This document shows positions 51,504-63,999 of a DNA stretch of 64,000 nucleotides, in pieces. Origin of the DNA: Vespula vulgaris. Taxonomy: Eukaryota > Arthropoda > Insecta > Hymenoptera > Vespidae. The notes beneath the pieces are model-generated. The model had not been told where the DNA came from and searched no databases. It saw only the letters and a program-made list of their open reading frames with translations. Position numbers and translations under genes: made by a program. The stretch lies in assembly GCF_905475345.1 (NCBI RefSeq), contig NC_066586.1, positions 15,287,900-15,351,899 of the forward strand, given 5' to 3'. Positions within the stretch are counted from its first letter, which is position 1, and every line of letters begins with the position of its first letter.

Positions 51504-54500
51504 TTATTTAGAAATCGAACCAATCGGTGGATCTTGCCATTTAAATTCTTCCTGATAAGTGACATAAACGACCCAGTAGCATATATTAAGTAATCCAAAA
51601 GATGCTGGAAAAACTATTCGTGCAACTCTATCTATAGTCGATACACTATTGATATGTCTCGCTACACGTTCTCCAAATTTTCGGCAATTCCTTACTGCTT
51701 CACGTTGTCGTTGTCTTCTGCAATCCTCAAAAAATTATTTAATGTTATTATGATCAGGTAATAAGTATGTTGAATATGTACTAATTACCTGAACTCATCG
51801 TGACCTGCCAAACAGTATAAAAATTGTCTCCATTTAGGCAATCGACGTTCGGTTTGCGTTTGTCTTTCCATTGTGGATGGTCTCGATGTAATTGTTACGG
51901 GTTGATAAGATCGTCGGTTGTACGTTACCGAGTCCTGCAAATGTGTGATACGTTATTTTATTCTATTCTTAGAAAGATATTTGCTAATAGTATTCATTAT
52001 GGAAGTAACTACATATGTATAGATATGTATATATACAGGATAAGTTATTTAAACTGAAGCACCTAAATATCTCAAAAACAATGCATTTAAAAAAAAATTG
52101 GAAACATAATTTATATTTTTATTAATAAATGATTGAATAGATGTTTTTAAAGTTATTTTAATTTTATTCGATCCTATTCTTCGATCCTAGTCTCAATTTA
52201 AGGAACTCATCCTGTATGTTATATTATTTCAAAATATTTTTACATTATAAACGCTGCAGACGGTGGAACTTCTTCTGGAAGTTTCGTCAACGATACTATC
52301 TGGATGAATGGTTTGGGGACCGCAAGTAGCGATCGTACAAAATGGATCTTCGTACTCCTTGTCCGAAATATTTTCCCATTCTTCGTCGTCTAATGGAAGT
52401 TCTCCACTTCCGACCTACGAGAAGACTAATTATGGCTAAGAAGAAAAGAGAGAAACAGAGAGAAAATAAAATGTCAATAATTTACGATCTCATACCTTTG
52501 TAAAATAATGTACCCCAGCAAATTCTAAAAGTGTAGCGATGCAATAACCAAAACTCATGAGAAGAAACCAATCGAGGGCTGTAGCGTATCTCACTTTTGG
52601 TAAATCAGTTCTTGAATCAAGACTTATCGTAGAAAGTGTTAGTACCGTTGTGATACCTTATGAAATAGATTTTTTAATTTAAATATCGATACACAAGTAA
52701 TGACACATTCCAGATTTATCGATAAAATAATTTTACCTAGACCTACTCGATCACTGGTAGCTTCACGATGAATCCAAAACGATACCCAACTTAAGACGAC
52801 TATAAGTACACATGGAACGTAGACCTTGAATATTGAATATTAATGGAAATAAAAGAAAAAATACTTTCGTTGGAAGGAAAATACGTATGATCGAAATAAA
52901 AGTTCAATTCTTACTTGTATCAAAAAATAACCGGTATTCCGTTGTAAATTAAAAGATACTTGGAGAACAGAGAATTCGCCTTCACGACGTACAAACGTAA
53001 GATTTCTATAGGGAGAACCCATTAAATCGAATTGCGATAGTGCCATTCCAGGAACAAAGTTTACGGACGATCCTTCTTGCCATTCATAAACTAACTGTTG
53101 GGACGTGTAAGCATCTAAAACGATAAACAATTTTAACTTATATTACGTGTATCTTATACTACATCTACAGAGGTGAAAATATTTATATGTTTTCTTAAAC
53201 GAAGAAAAATTGTAATTTCATTTATTTTCAAATAGTACCATACTATTGTCTATGACTGCAGTAACACGTCGATCTATGTAAAATATTTTTCGATCGAAAA
53301 TACGAGAAAACTAGAAAGAGAGTAGAGGTATGAGAGTATAAAATATTTATCGCAACACGTAATTCGATCACCGGACATATAACTTCGGATGCCTCGACTC
53401 TAACACGTGACGAATAAGTCACCATCGAGAGAAAAGAAAATAAAGATGGACATGCGAGAAATATTCTTTACAAAATTATGAATAAATTAACAATCGAAGA
53501 ACACATTTGAATCTTGTAAAGATGAAAGGAGAGAATTTAGGAAGTTTTTCGCGTGTAAAAATATATTATAAAATAAATCGATGAGAATCGTATGTACGTA
53601 CAGCTTCCTAAAATTAATGGGCACGATTGTCGATCCATGGGAAAATTCTGTAACTCCATGGGACACTTCGCTTTAATGGTAAGCCTAAAACAAAGTGTAT
53701 AATTGTTAGAGAAAATGAATTAGGAAAAGTAAATCAAAAAAAAAAAAAAAGAATAGAAGATATGTAGAATTAATATTATATAGACCTCATCGAATAGAGT
53801 ATATCCCCGTCCTGAGAAATTCTCAGCAACTTGTTGGGCACAGTGATCGTATGCACGTAGCTGTGTTTCCCATTGTAGAAGTACGTGTCCGGACGCCAAA
53901 TTCTCTCGAGCATCTTGATACTAAGGCTGAGGGACTTGATAGGTCCTAAGAAACTAAGCCGAGAATCACGCCAAGATTGTCGAAAGTAGCAATCCATTGA
54001 GTAATCCTAACGTGAAAGATAATTTATCGATTCATTACATAACTCTGAATCTTTATAAAATCAATAAATAATTATATCTACCATATCCAATTCGGAAACA
54101 GGACCCATACTTCTTATCAGAATATTGGTCTTTACCACCGTTGGTGTTCCTATGAATTTTTATGTAATATAATTTTCTAGAATATAACAAAATGACAAAT
54201 GAACTTTTTCTCTATGAATTATGGTGTCTCTATGAAATATGACTTTGGTGAGAAGATCACGTTCGCTGTCGTTTGTTGACAAACCTTGGGTACACAGAGA
54301 AAGTCCGATAACGGAGGGAAAAAAGTGAAAAAAGTAGGAAGAGGGAAATGTGAAATCGACGAAGACGGCCAAAAGTGAGACGATCCTGGTGTATTTGAAA
54401 GCGAGATACGATTTAAAAACCGAGCAATAGTTTCTTCTATTTTTTTCTCTTTTTTTATCCTTCTCTCACATCTGGCTCCACTCCAATTTGAGGTATGCAT

Positions 54501-55609
54501 GTAATATCCATATTGAGCCATTCCATTCGCGAATGATAAGTCTCCCTAGACGCGAAGAGAAAACTATTGGAATAGAGGTGGAGAGGTAGAAGAGAAATCG
54601 GTAATAAAACAAGAAACTGCCCGGACCAACTCGAATTCTTTTTGACGATGAATCGTTCCAGTGAAATGAAAGAATTTCTGAAAGATCATCGGAAATGGTC
54701 GGCTAAAAAAAGGATGTGTCAGATTTTCCAAACGGATCAAGGTGAAATAGGAAAATGCGATTCTTTCACTCCAATTAACAATTTGCTTCCATATAATTAC
54801 TTTCTTTTTTTCTTTTCCTCCTCCTTCTCCCTTCTCTCTCTTTACCTTCATAAATTAAGTCATGGAACATTTCTACAGGAGGTACAAAATAAACTAACGA
54901 GACGTAACTAATCCCGCTTTATATCGTGTCGCTTCACATTTCTCTTCACATTTTTAAGAGTTTAACGGATCGTAGGAACGCGGCCACGAAATTTTTGCAG
55001 CGTTCGCAGAGAGGCATCCGGTTCATCCTTCGACACAAAAATTCAACGGTCTGTAAGGTTTTACACACGAATATCATAATCCCTATCGTAATCCAATATT
55101 TTATTATATATCTATATATATATATGTTTTCTTATATATAAGCAATTAAGTCGATAAAGATATGTATATATATTTATTTAATTATTCTAAGTTTCGAATA
55201 GAATATAACAATTTCATTATTTGTCTATTTCATCTATTCTATCTTTATAAAATTGTAATAAGCAAACGCTTTTCGCAATAACGATTGCATAAACGACTCC
55301 CTTAATAGTCGTAATTAATTAAAGATCTAAAGACACTATTCTACGTTCTATTTCTAAAAAGATATATCGAATAAAACAATACCTTTTCCGTGTGTTGGTA
55401 GTTGGCTATTTTCATAATTCATAAGAAGATTCTCCAAAACCATGGTTATATTTTTTGAGACGATATCTGTGACTGTGCCTCTAGAAAATCTATCGATCGT
55501 TAACGACGGGGAGGAAATTTTCTCCGACGAGTTGAATCTCAACGAAGGTATAATTTCAATATCATAATTAGTACTCTTGCACGTGGTGAGTGGTAGAAGA
55601 AAGGTCAAC
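51504..55609 (-). CDS. GABA receptor alpha-type subunit, Grd/CG8916 clade (5' end incomplete)
   Basis: A Cys-loop ligand-gated channel subunit of neuronal membranes. Exons, in transcript order: 55609-55383, 54149-54082, 54006-53786, 53684-53602, 53114-52915, 52824-52737, 52656-52496, 52414-52244, 51934-51789, 51717-51504; all phases agree. The Cys-loop is CPMELQNFPMDRQSC. Ligand-domain strands include FRQSWRDSRL and WRPDTYFYNGKHSYVH. M1 follows as VPCVLIVVLSWVSFWI. M2 is GITTVLTLSTISLDSR, preceded by SDRVGL where anion channels normally have PAR. M3 is WFLLMSFGYCIATLLEFAG, then a short intracellular loop and M4 ending VVYVTYQEEF. The first exon here begins in phase 2, so one or more 5' exons with the signal peptide are missing; 55841-55973 is a candidate. 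I cannot separate Grd from CG8916 by sequence alone; the position beside Lcch3 and Ac13E favours CG8916. Confidence 0.88.
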
Positions 55610-55840
55610 CTATTAATGGTAAAGTAATAAAATGCATTAAACGTTCTTTTTCGTTGTTATATAAAATGACAGAAAATTAATAGAAATTAAAAAGCATATA
55701 AATCATAAGATAAAAGATTATCAACGGGTTGATTAAAACATCAAACGTAAAACATCAAAAGGGAAAAAAAAGAAAAAAACAAAAAATAAAACAATCAAAC
55801 AATAGAAAGCAGGGAGTAACGAGTTTCCTGGTGTCTTAAC

Positions 55841-55973
55841 GTGGCCCTTTTAGAATTGAAAAAGGGCAGGTATCTGTGGGTCCCGTAGATATGCGGTAAG
55901 GCTTGGACAAAGATGAGAGGAATAGGAAGAGCAAGAGCAAGAAGAGTACCCTCGTCGTCCGCCGATTCAGCAC
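55841..55973 (-). other. Candidate signal-peptide exon of the alpha-type GABA receptor gene
   Basis: On the minus strand an open block between AAAG (acceptor at 55974) and a donor GCCAC|GTTAAG encodes TLLALALPIPLIFVQALPH, a good signal-peptide core. It ends in phase 2, exactly what the next exon at 55609 needs. No in-frame ATG lies within it, and both splice signals are weak. Confidence 0.35.
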
Positions 55974-56735
55974 CTTTACATTGGCAAGTGTTAGCGTCAC
56001 TCTTTCAAGTGAACACTACGGCTCATTACATCACATTCTCGTGATCGTATGCGCATTTTGTTCCTGATATTAGAGTTCATGTGATCACATAGACCGACAC
56101 CACAGAATTCCTACGCAAACCTGGTGTTGGTACAACGTTGCATTTCTATCGACAAATCGATATCTAATCGAGCCACGTCCAACATGTTTCAAATATTTTT
56201 CACGCGTATTTCATTTCGTCGAATGAATTTCGATGAATTCCTTGATGTTCGACTTCGATTTCTAGTTCGTAAAAGGTTTCATTTCGAAACGAACGGATAC
56301 ACAAAAATGCACACACACACGTATATACATGGGGTGTATCATAGCGTATAAGTATAATAATTATTTGCTCTTGGAGATCACGCGACTGCTCGTTTGAGCT
56401 CGCTTTTTTTTCAATAGCAGACCTTAATTTCGGATTCTCGTTAGCCTATTCTCCCCCTCTTTCTCTACGTCTCTATATCTCTATATACATCTCTGTGTAT
56501 CTATGTGTATACGTATCTTTGTGTGTGTGTGTGTGTTTGGCTATGTTTGTTGTGTTTCAATATCGTAGGAATGAAAGTTTGCACGGCCGAATAAACCTTG
56601 ATAGTACGCTAATGAAGCGTTGTAATGTACGATTCCTTTTAAATATATGCCCGTTTCGATTGAAATCTATCTCAATGATGCCTCGTAAACGTTCATATAA
56701 TCTAAATACTTTGGATCCTAAATGTTCACACACAC

Positions 56736-56766
<31 letters not shown>

Positions 56767-58086
56767 CATATATATTACCTATAATATAATAATTCTAACG
56801 ATCTCTATACGCAATAAAATAGGACAATTGAAATTATATAATGATACAACTATACATTTTGATCAAATGAACAAGATATCGAATTGCGAATACAAAATTA
56901 TTATTAATCAACTAACCCACAATAGGAAAAGGGGATTAAAAATAATAAATAAGGATGAGAATGAAACGTAATTTTTTCTTTCTTTTTCTTTCTTTTTTTT
57001 TCAATAAATTACAAACAAAATGCAAGAACAAACAAGGAATAAAAAAAAATAATTTTAAATAATAATTTACCGCGCTTTTACTCACATCGATAACTCCGCT
57101 ACGTTCAATTTCATGATTATCACTCCGTTTCTTTTCCTTTTTCGTTTTACCTTCGTAATGAAGAAACTTCGTCGAAACTTGAGAGAGGAAAAGTGAGAGA
57201 AAGAGAGAGAGAGAGAGAAGAACAAGAGAAAGGAAAAGAAAGAGAGAAAAAGACTTGTTCTCTCTTTAATCCTTCGAAGGAAAAGCTTTGAAAATGTAGT
57301 CACTGCCGATTTTGATGATCGCCTCGAGACACCGACGAACGACAGACCATTGCCAGAGTCGCGTGGGCTTCCCACCGCTAAAGCTCTTAAGAACGATTCG
57401 CAGAACGCGGTGCTCGGCGCGCAAGCTCCAAAAGCACGCCGGCGATTCCCGCGTTTAAACGACTCCTCGATCTCTTATTCTCTCACACCATTTTCAACTT
57501 CTTTGCGAATCTTTACGAATTCAAATGCAAAAAAGATCAACTTCAAAAAAGAAAAGAATCTAAAACTGGAAACCTTTTCGTATGTCTTTATGATAAAAAT
57601 CTTTATGATCGTTCATCATTATCAATTGTAGATCTATTATCTAAACTATGTTAAGGAAAAACAGAATCGTGTTAAATTCGATCCCTTTTTTACTTAAAAC
57701 TACATTTATCAACAAATCAAGATGACTGGTTTAGGATCATTTTTATAAAAATTTCTTACTTAAACTTCAACGCGTTTTCTAAAAATATTATGACTTTTTC
57801 TATTACAGATACATACGATCAGTTTTATAAATTCTTTTTTTCCTCTCCTTCTGTGATTTTTTTCTTCTGAAATACATACATATGATATGAGATATGTATA
57901 TGTTAGTATACCGGAATAATATTGCCGATAGTTCTATTATTAATTAAATAATCAAGCGAACTTTTAGTTCGTTACGTCGATAAAAAAAAAAATACGAAGC
58001 AGAAAATAGAATTATCCAATTCTATCAAAGATGAAAAGTATTTTTTCAATGAACTTCTTTATAAATAGAGAAAGAAAAAAATTTAC

Positions 58087-58215
58087 TCTTGGAGTTTCTT
58101 TCGCTGGCTCAAAGGGAATACAAACGCGTCGTATTTGACATCGTTTTCCATCCTCCACTTGAATTCGTTCTACGGTAGGATCGTTTTCAAGAGAAATGAG
58201 TTCTTCTTTATTTAC
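58087..58215 (-). other. Isolated candidate coding exon (129 nt, cysteine-containing)
   Basis: Minus strand, between CTTAG and AGA|GTAAAT, open in phase 0 for 43 codons. It reads ENDPTVERIQVEDGKRCQIR and then RVCIPFEPAKE. The balanced composition is unlike the surrounding low-complexity DNA. Paired cysteines near IPFEP loosely recall secreted growth-factor exons, but I cannot name it. It could be an exon of a gene whose other exons lie in the spacer or beyond, or chance. Confidence 0.3.
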
Positions 58216-58660
58216 CTAAGAAGGAAAAAATAATATATTAAAAATATGGATCATAAGACATCGAGAAAAATTTTCTTCCTATCCTGTAGTTTTTCTTATT
58301 GTTGATTTGTTTGTCGTTCGAATAAAAAAGAAGGGGGTTGCGGGGGAGGTGGTGGTAAAAGATTGTACAAAGAAAAGGAAGGAGAAGATGATGCGCCGAA
58401 GTAGAGACGATTACTTCGTTGGAAAAATGCATCGATCGTTAAGACCGACGCTATCTATCCTTCTGTACAACCCTCAAAGGTTAACGACTCTCTTTCTACT
58501 ATATCTTAAGGATGCTTGTGGAGATGGCGTTCGATCAGCGTGGTCTGGAAATTCGACGAGTCCGTGTGTCACTAGGTCGAGCTAAACGGGTGCGCGCGTG
58601 CGCCTCTTCTCTCGCACCCCTCCATCTGATGAATGCAGAGAGTAAGAGAAAGAGACAGAA

Positions 58661-58663
58661 AGA

Positions 58664-58720
<57 letters not shown>

Positions 58721-58945
58721 AAAGAGAGACAGTCGGAGAGAAAGCAAAGAGGGGAGGAAAGTAAAAGGAGAAAGCAAAGGTAGTGGTTCCATGCCACGAA
58801 CGGGGATGCGAGCTGGCATCCTCGAAATTCGTGTCGTAACGAGAAATTTCGTTCTCTCTCCTCGATGAACCACGAGAGAAAGAGAGAGAAAGAGAGAGAA
58901 AGAGAGAGGGAGAGAGAAAGGAAGAAAAGACAGACAGAGAGAGAA
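58661..58945. repeat. GA-rich microsatellite block
   Basis: (GA)n at 58661-58712 and GAAAGA-type repeats at 58874-58945. Long Arg/Glu or Ser/Leu frames here are artefacts of the repeat. Confidence 0.9.
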
Positions 58946-60012
58946 AAATTTTTTCTAAATAAAATCAGGCGATAACTAACTCGTGTTCGTTCGTGAAAAA
59001 AAAAAAAAGAGAGAAAGTTAAAGGATTCTTTCGTTTTTACGAGAAAAAAAAGACGCGAAAGTTCGACCGATCGAAAATCTCGAGAAATTCTCGTCGCTGA
59101 TGCTGCGACGGTCCAGAAGGAAGAAACGTCGTTGAGGATGCTTCCTATCGGATTACGGAATCGCGTGTGTACTCGAAGGACCGTGATCTTGAAGGTGTAC
59201 GACATAACGATGTTCGCGTTGTGACGAGCCGCTTACGGGAAGTATCCTTTTTCACGTGGAAATTCGATCTTGTCGGTGTATACCCTGACCGTAACTGCTA
59301 CTATTACTTCCACTACTCCTACTACTATTATTATTACTACTACTATTACTAATACTGTTGCTGCTGCTGCTGTTGGTGGTGGTGCTGGTATTGGTGCTTT
59401 ATCGTTTCGTTCTTGACACTCGTGAATTAAAAGGTAAGATAATCTCATATGTTATTATCGTAAAAAAAGAAAAAAAAAACAGTAAAAGATTCATATAATG
59501 AACAGAAACATATCACGAGAACTAGCTTTGACAAACCACTCGAAAGTAAAATCTGAAAGCTCTTGCGAATCGTATAGAAATGCTTCTAGAGTGGCAGTGA
59601 GTAGAAACTGCTTACAATAGTTGCCCACATCTCGTCTGATCAAATACGCGGTCTTTCTATTGACGACGAATAACTGTCGCGATCAAACTCTCATATACGC
59701 ATTTTACGATATTAGAAAATTGTCATTGAAAATAATACAATAGATCAATGAGAACTTTTCATTTTATAGAAACGTTGATATTCTTTTACATTCAATTTCG
59801 AGGATATTATATTAAAAAGTATACTATCAAAACAACTATAACGTCATTCATGCGATAACTTTACTATCTGTTAACTGATAAAATAATCATGTCCATTTAC
59901 TATTGTTCAACAACGCGATAAATTAAACGAGCCCTCTTAGATATAAGAGTTACGTTCGTGTCAAAGTAAGAGAGATATGATGTGTTGAATCTCGATACAG
60001 TCTTACGCAGAA

Positions 60013-60027
60013 GGAAAGGAGAGAGAA

Positions 60028-60059
<32 letters not shown>

Positions 60060-60099
60060 GGAGAGAGAGAAAGAGAGAGAGAGAGAAAGAAAAAGATCG
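60013..60099. repeat. GA-rich microsatellite near the Lcch3 start
   Basis: GAGAGA/GAAAGA run ending about 175 bp before the Lcch3 ATG, so within the probable 5' UTR or promoter. Confidence 0.9.
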
Positions 60100-60275
60100 T
60101 GAGGTCGGAGGTCAAGGACAAGCCAAGAGAAAAGGGACGGCAGAGTTTTCTTTTGTTTCATTTCAGCCTGCAGCGGTACCGAGAGTGAATATGTCGTGGC
60201 ACAAAGATCTCGCCAGGAGATGACATTCTTTCCTGTGCTCTAACGTTTCTAGTCGGGTCGTCGACCATCGGCAGA

Positions 60276-63200
60276 ATGCTACCGCGTGGACTGCCATTAA
60301 TATTTCTTCTTGTGCAGTTATCTCATCATATCGTTTGGTAAGGGCAAAGAGAAACTGAACCTCATCTTCTATCTCCTTATGACTTCCGATATTGTTAATC
60401 GCAACTCGACACTGTTTCTTTGTCTTTGATCTCTCTTCTTTTTCTTCTCATCGCATCTTACGTAGATTAAATTTTACGGTAGATCAGGAAAGAAAAAAAA
60501 ATTAACGCAGAAAATAGCAATGACAAAGCAAATAAATATTTAGGGCTGCGTTGGAGAACACAAGAATGTTCGACAAACTGGAAAATGTCACGCAGACCAT
60601 ATCGAGAATACTCGACGGCTATGACATTCGATTGAGGCCGAATTTTGGCGGTAGGTACAACATATCACCAGAAATAAAAGCGCGTACCACTTTTTTCTCG
60701 CGACTCGAGAGATGCAATCTTTTGTAAAGTTTGAAAAACAAAGACGTTGCAAAAAATCAACAAATAATATTAACCATACGTTATATCGCATAGAACGAAT
60801 CAATCGCCTTTAATGGATTTCCAGTCCATTCAACGACGATACGCTTGAAACTTTTAATAGAGTGGCGCGCCGATTAAATCTAATCCCATGGATTTCAAAA
60901 TCGGATAAAGTTATAGAAATAATAGAATCGCTTCGATGTACCTACATTGTTCGAATTTTATCATATTGAAATTTCTTCTTCTTTTTCCTTTTTATTTTTT
61001 CTTTTTTTTTCTTTTTTTTGTCGAATAATTTCTTTTAGGAGAGCCACTATTAGTTGGTATGGATTTAACTATAGCGAGTTTCGATGCCATTTCGGAAGTC
61101 AACATGGTAAGTAAAAACATGATATGTTAAAAGAAAAAACTAAATATCTCAAATAACGTTCGCTACGTTTTATCATATTTTACATATTTTACCTCCTGCA
61201 ATGTCCTCGATAAACAAATATGTTTTGGCCCAAGGGCATTGCTATCTTATCGAGTGCCTTCATAACTCATGATCATCGATTCTACCTTACATTCTAAACA
61301 GAAATCATCTATTGTCATAAGCATGATGCTAAATCATAGATGAAAAAATAAATAAATAGATAAAAATATAAATGAGTGCACCGACCGAATTATGTTGTAG
61401 GATTACACTATAACGATGTATTTAAATCAATATTGGAAAGACGAGAGACTCGCCTTTTCGCAAGAGGAGGAAATCTTGACACTGAGCGGTGATTTTGCAG
61501 AAAAGATTTGGGTTCCGGATACTTTCTTTGCCAATGATAAGAACAGGTAGACGACTTCTCAGTCATCGTCACTGAAAAGAAAAAACAAGAAAAATGATCA
61601 TTATTTTTGATAAATGATAATCAACGAACTGATAAATTCAAACGAGATTCATGAAAAATTTAAAGCCATTTCTCTCTTTCATTCTTTCTTTTTCTAGCTT
61701 TTTGCACGACGTAACTGAACGCAACAAACTCGTCAGACTCTCCGGCGACGGTTCTATCACTTATGGCATGAGATTTACAACGACATTGGCCTGCATGATG
61801 GATCTGCACTACTATCCTCTCGATTCGCAGAACTGCACCGTAGAGATCGAGAGCTGTACGAACATATACATTCAACTTTTTACCTTCTTCTTTATTTATC
61901 AATTAACATACCGTAATCATATCATTAAGATGACATTCAATCTAGACACAAACGTGTACTAGCCGATCGAACATGAGAGCGGAAATTAAATCGTCTTACG
62001 GAGAAAGTTTCTTGTTAAACTGTCATTATCGTATCGATCTTTCGAACTTTCCTAATAAATTAAGTCGTCTAAGATAACGTCAAATATTAATAACTTTCGC
62101 CGGTAATTATGATCAGATAGGAAAATTGGATATTGCGGAGGGTCGATGCGAAACAGGTAAAACCGCAATAGTCCGCTTGTTTCATTAGTCATGCGGTACG
62201 TGAATATCCTATATTCTCAGTAAATAGAACGTGAAGGAACATCTTGAACAACTTGCAATCGTAATATCGTGATTTTTAAATGATCTTACAGGATTAGCAA
62301 TTTTGATTGAATAGTCCAATAAATTAGGTATTGTTGAAGAATCTATTATATTAATTGGAATATATATAAATGAAGATTTGAATTACGTCAATCTTTGATA
62401 ATACTTAAATTTGAGATTCGAGTTGAATTCAAAAGCGTTCATTTGCGTATCATTGTGTTACACATATTCGAATAAATCTAAGATTAATTATTTTTCTTAT
62501 TCAGACGGTTACACGGTACTCGACGTAGTAATGTATTGGAAAGATACTCCTGTTCGAGGAGTGGAGGAAGCGGAATTGCCGCAATTTACGATAATCGGTT
62601 ACGAAACGAACGACCGGAAAGAGAGATTGGCTACCGGTATTTATCAAAGGTTATCGCTCAGCTTCAAACTCCAACGGAATATCGGTTACTTCGTATTCCA
62701 GACCTATCTTCCGAGTATACTCATCGTAATGCTCAGTTGGGTCAGCTTCTGGATCAATCACGAAGCGACCAGCGCGAGAGTGGCCTTGGGTAAAAGCTTC
62801 CTTTCAATGCTCGATATTCGACCTTCGACTATTTACACTTCGACTATGTACTCACTGCTCCGATTGCTTTGATAACACTTTTTTATTTCAAAATAAACTC
62901 GATGTTCCAAATATCCAAGTTTCGATAATCGTATTTCAGATTGAACAGAGTCTCCCACGAGAGGAATGAATTCTTGAAGTTAATTAAAAAATTAAAAAAT
63001 AAAAAAGAATTAAAACAAGATTAAGGAACTTACTTTCGGCACGATGAAAATATAGAAAATAAATTCTTTCGTTTCAGGTATCACGACTGTTCTCACAATG
63101 ACCACAATTTCAACCGGTGTGAGAAGCTCCTTGCCACGAATTAGTTACGTCAAAGCTATCGACATATATCTGGTAATGTGTTTCGTTTTCGTTTTTGCTG

Positions 63201-63657
63201 CGTTACTAGAATATGCGGCAGTCAATTACACATACTGGGGTGCAAGAGCTAAAAAAAAAAGCAAAAAAAAGGATAACGAAGAACAGAAAGTTCTTACTTC
63301 GAAAACTGGTAAGTTAGGAAAGAAGTTCACGTTCGTTTAAAAAAACATTTCGGAAACGTTTGAACGTTTTAAAGGAAGCAAAGCTACCTCACCTTTCCCC
63401 GGTTCGACCGATGCTGATATTATCGAGCTGCAGGATCTGAGAATGTCGCCATTGCCAAGCATTAGAAATAGATCAGGTTTGATCAGTGGTTCTTCGACAC
63501 CTGGTCTTGGGAAACATCATGATCCAGTCAAATTTCCACCTAGTTTTCGTATCTCAAGAACAGTTGCCTATAACACACATGGTAGAAACAGTGGTCTCAG
63601 ATACAGAGGCCCGAAACAAAATAAACCTAAGGTATATACACACACACACGCATACAC

Positions 63658-63712
<55 letters not shown>

Positions 63713-63999
63713 CATATTAGATATATTTATCTTGAATAATCATATATCTATCTATACATTATCTTGAAAATATGAAAATATCAAAGCAAACATGTAAAAA
63801 CATTCGATTGGTATTGGTACATTGTTGATCGACAAATTTTTTATAGGTACTACACGCTATTCGTAGAGGTGCATCGGTATTACGCGTGTCCATGCCAAAA
63901 ATCAAAGACGTTAACGTGATCGACAAATACTCGAGAATCATATTTCCTGTCAGTTTCATGCTGTTCAACGCGATATACTGGATCTTTTATTTTGTATGA
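60276..63999 (+). CDS. Lcch3: Lcch3, GABA receptor beta-type subunit (9 exons, 488 aa)
   Basis: A Cys-loop receptor subunit for GABA-gated channels. Exons: 60276-60337, 60544-60650, 61039-61106, 61401-61546, 61698-61855, 62505-62789, 63078-63308, 63375-63631, 63847-63999; all phases agree. A signal peptide covers residues 1-21 (MLPRGLPLIFLLVQLSHHIV). The Cys-loop runs from Cys160 to Cys174 (CMMDLHYYPLDSQNC). VTQTISRILDGYDIRLRPNF and WVPDTFFANDKNSFLHDVTE are typical of beta subunits. M1 is YLPSILIVMLSWVSFWI. M2 is GITTVLTMTTISTGVRSS, preceded by SARVAL. M3 follows, then an intracellular loop of about 140 residues, and M4 ends FNAIYWIFYFV. The stop at 63997-63999 is one base from the window end. 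In Drosophila LCCH3 co-assembles with GRD into GABA-gated channels. It sits head-to-head with the alpha-type gene. Confidence 0.95.
63636..63712. repeat. (AC)n-(TA)n microsatellite in the last Lcch3 intron
   Basis: CA-rich then TA-rich run just after the donor at 63632, between the last two coding exons. Confidence 0.9.

Larger units (their letters stand above)
55974..60275. other. Intergenic region between head-to-head GABA receptor genes
   Basis: Presumed promoter region of both receptor genes. It holds GA/CT microsatellites (57191-57217, 58661-58712, 58874-58945, 60013-60099), a GC-richer block at 57300-57480, a TAC/TAT trinucleotide tract followed by TGC/TGG repeats (59290-59395), and an isolated exon-like block at 58087-58215. 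Open frames across the GA repeats are low-complexity artefacts. Confidence 0.55.

Noticed and set aside
55841..55973. Alternative frame with LNRRTTRVLFLLLLFLFLSS as the signal peptide
   Set aside because: It looks like a signal peptide but would read into a stop when spliced to the next exon at 55609; the other frame fits the phase.
58512..59205. Long Arg/Glu-rich (plus) and Ser/Leu-rich (minus) frames
   Set aside because: Translations of GA/CT microsatellites with no conserved segment.
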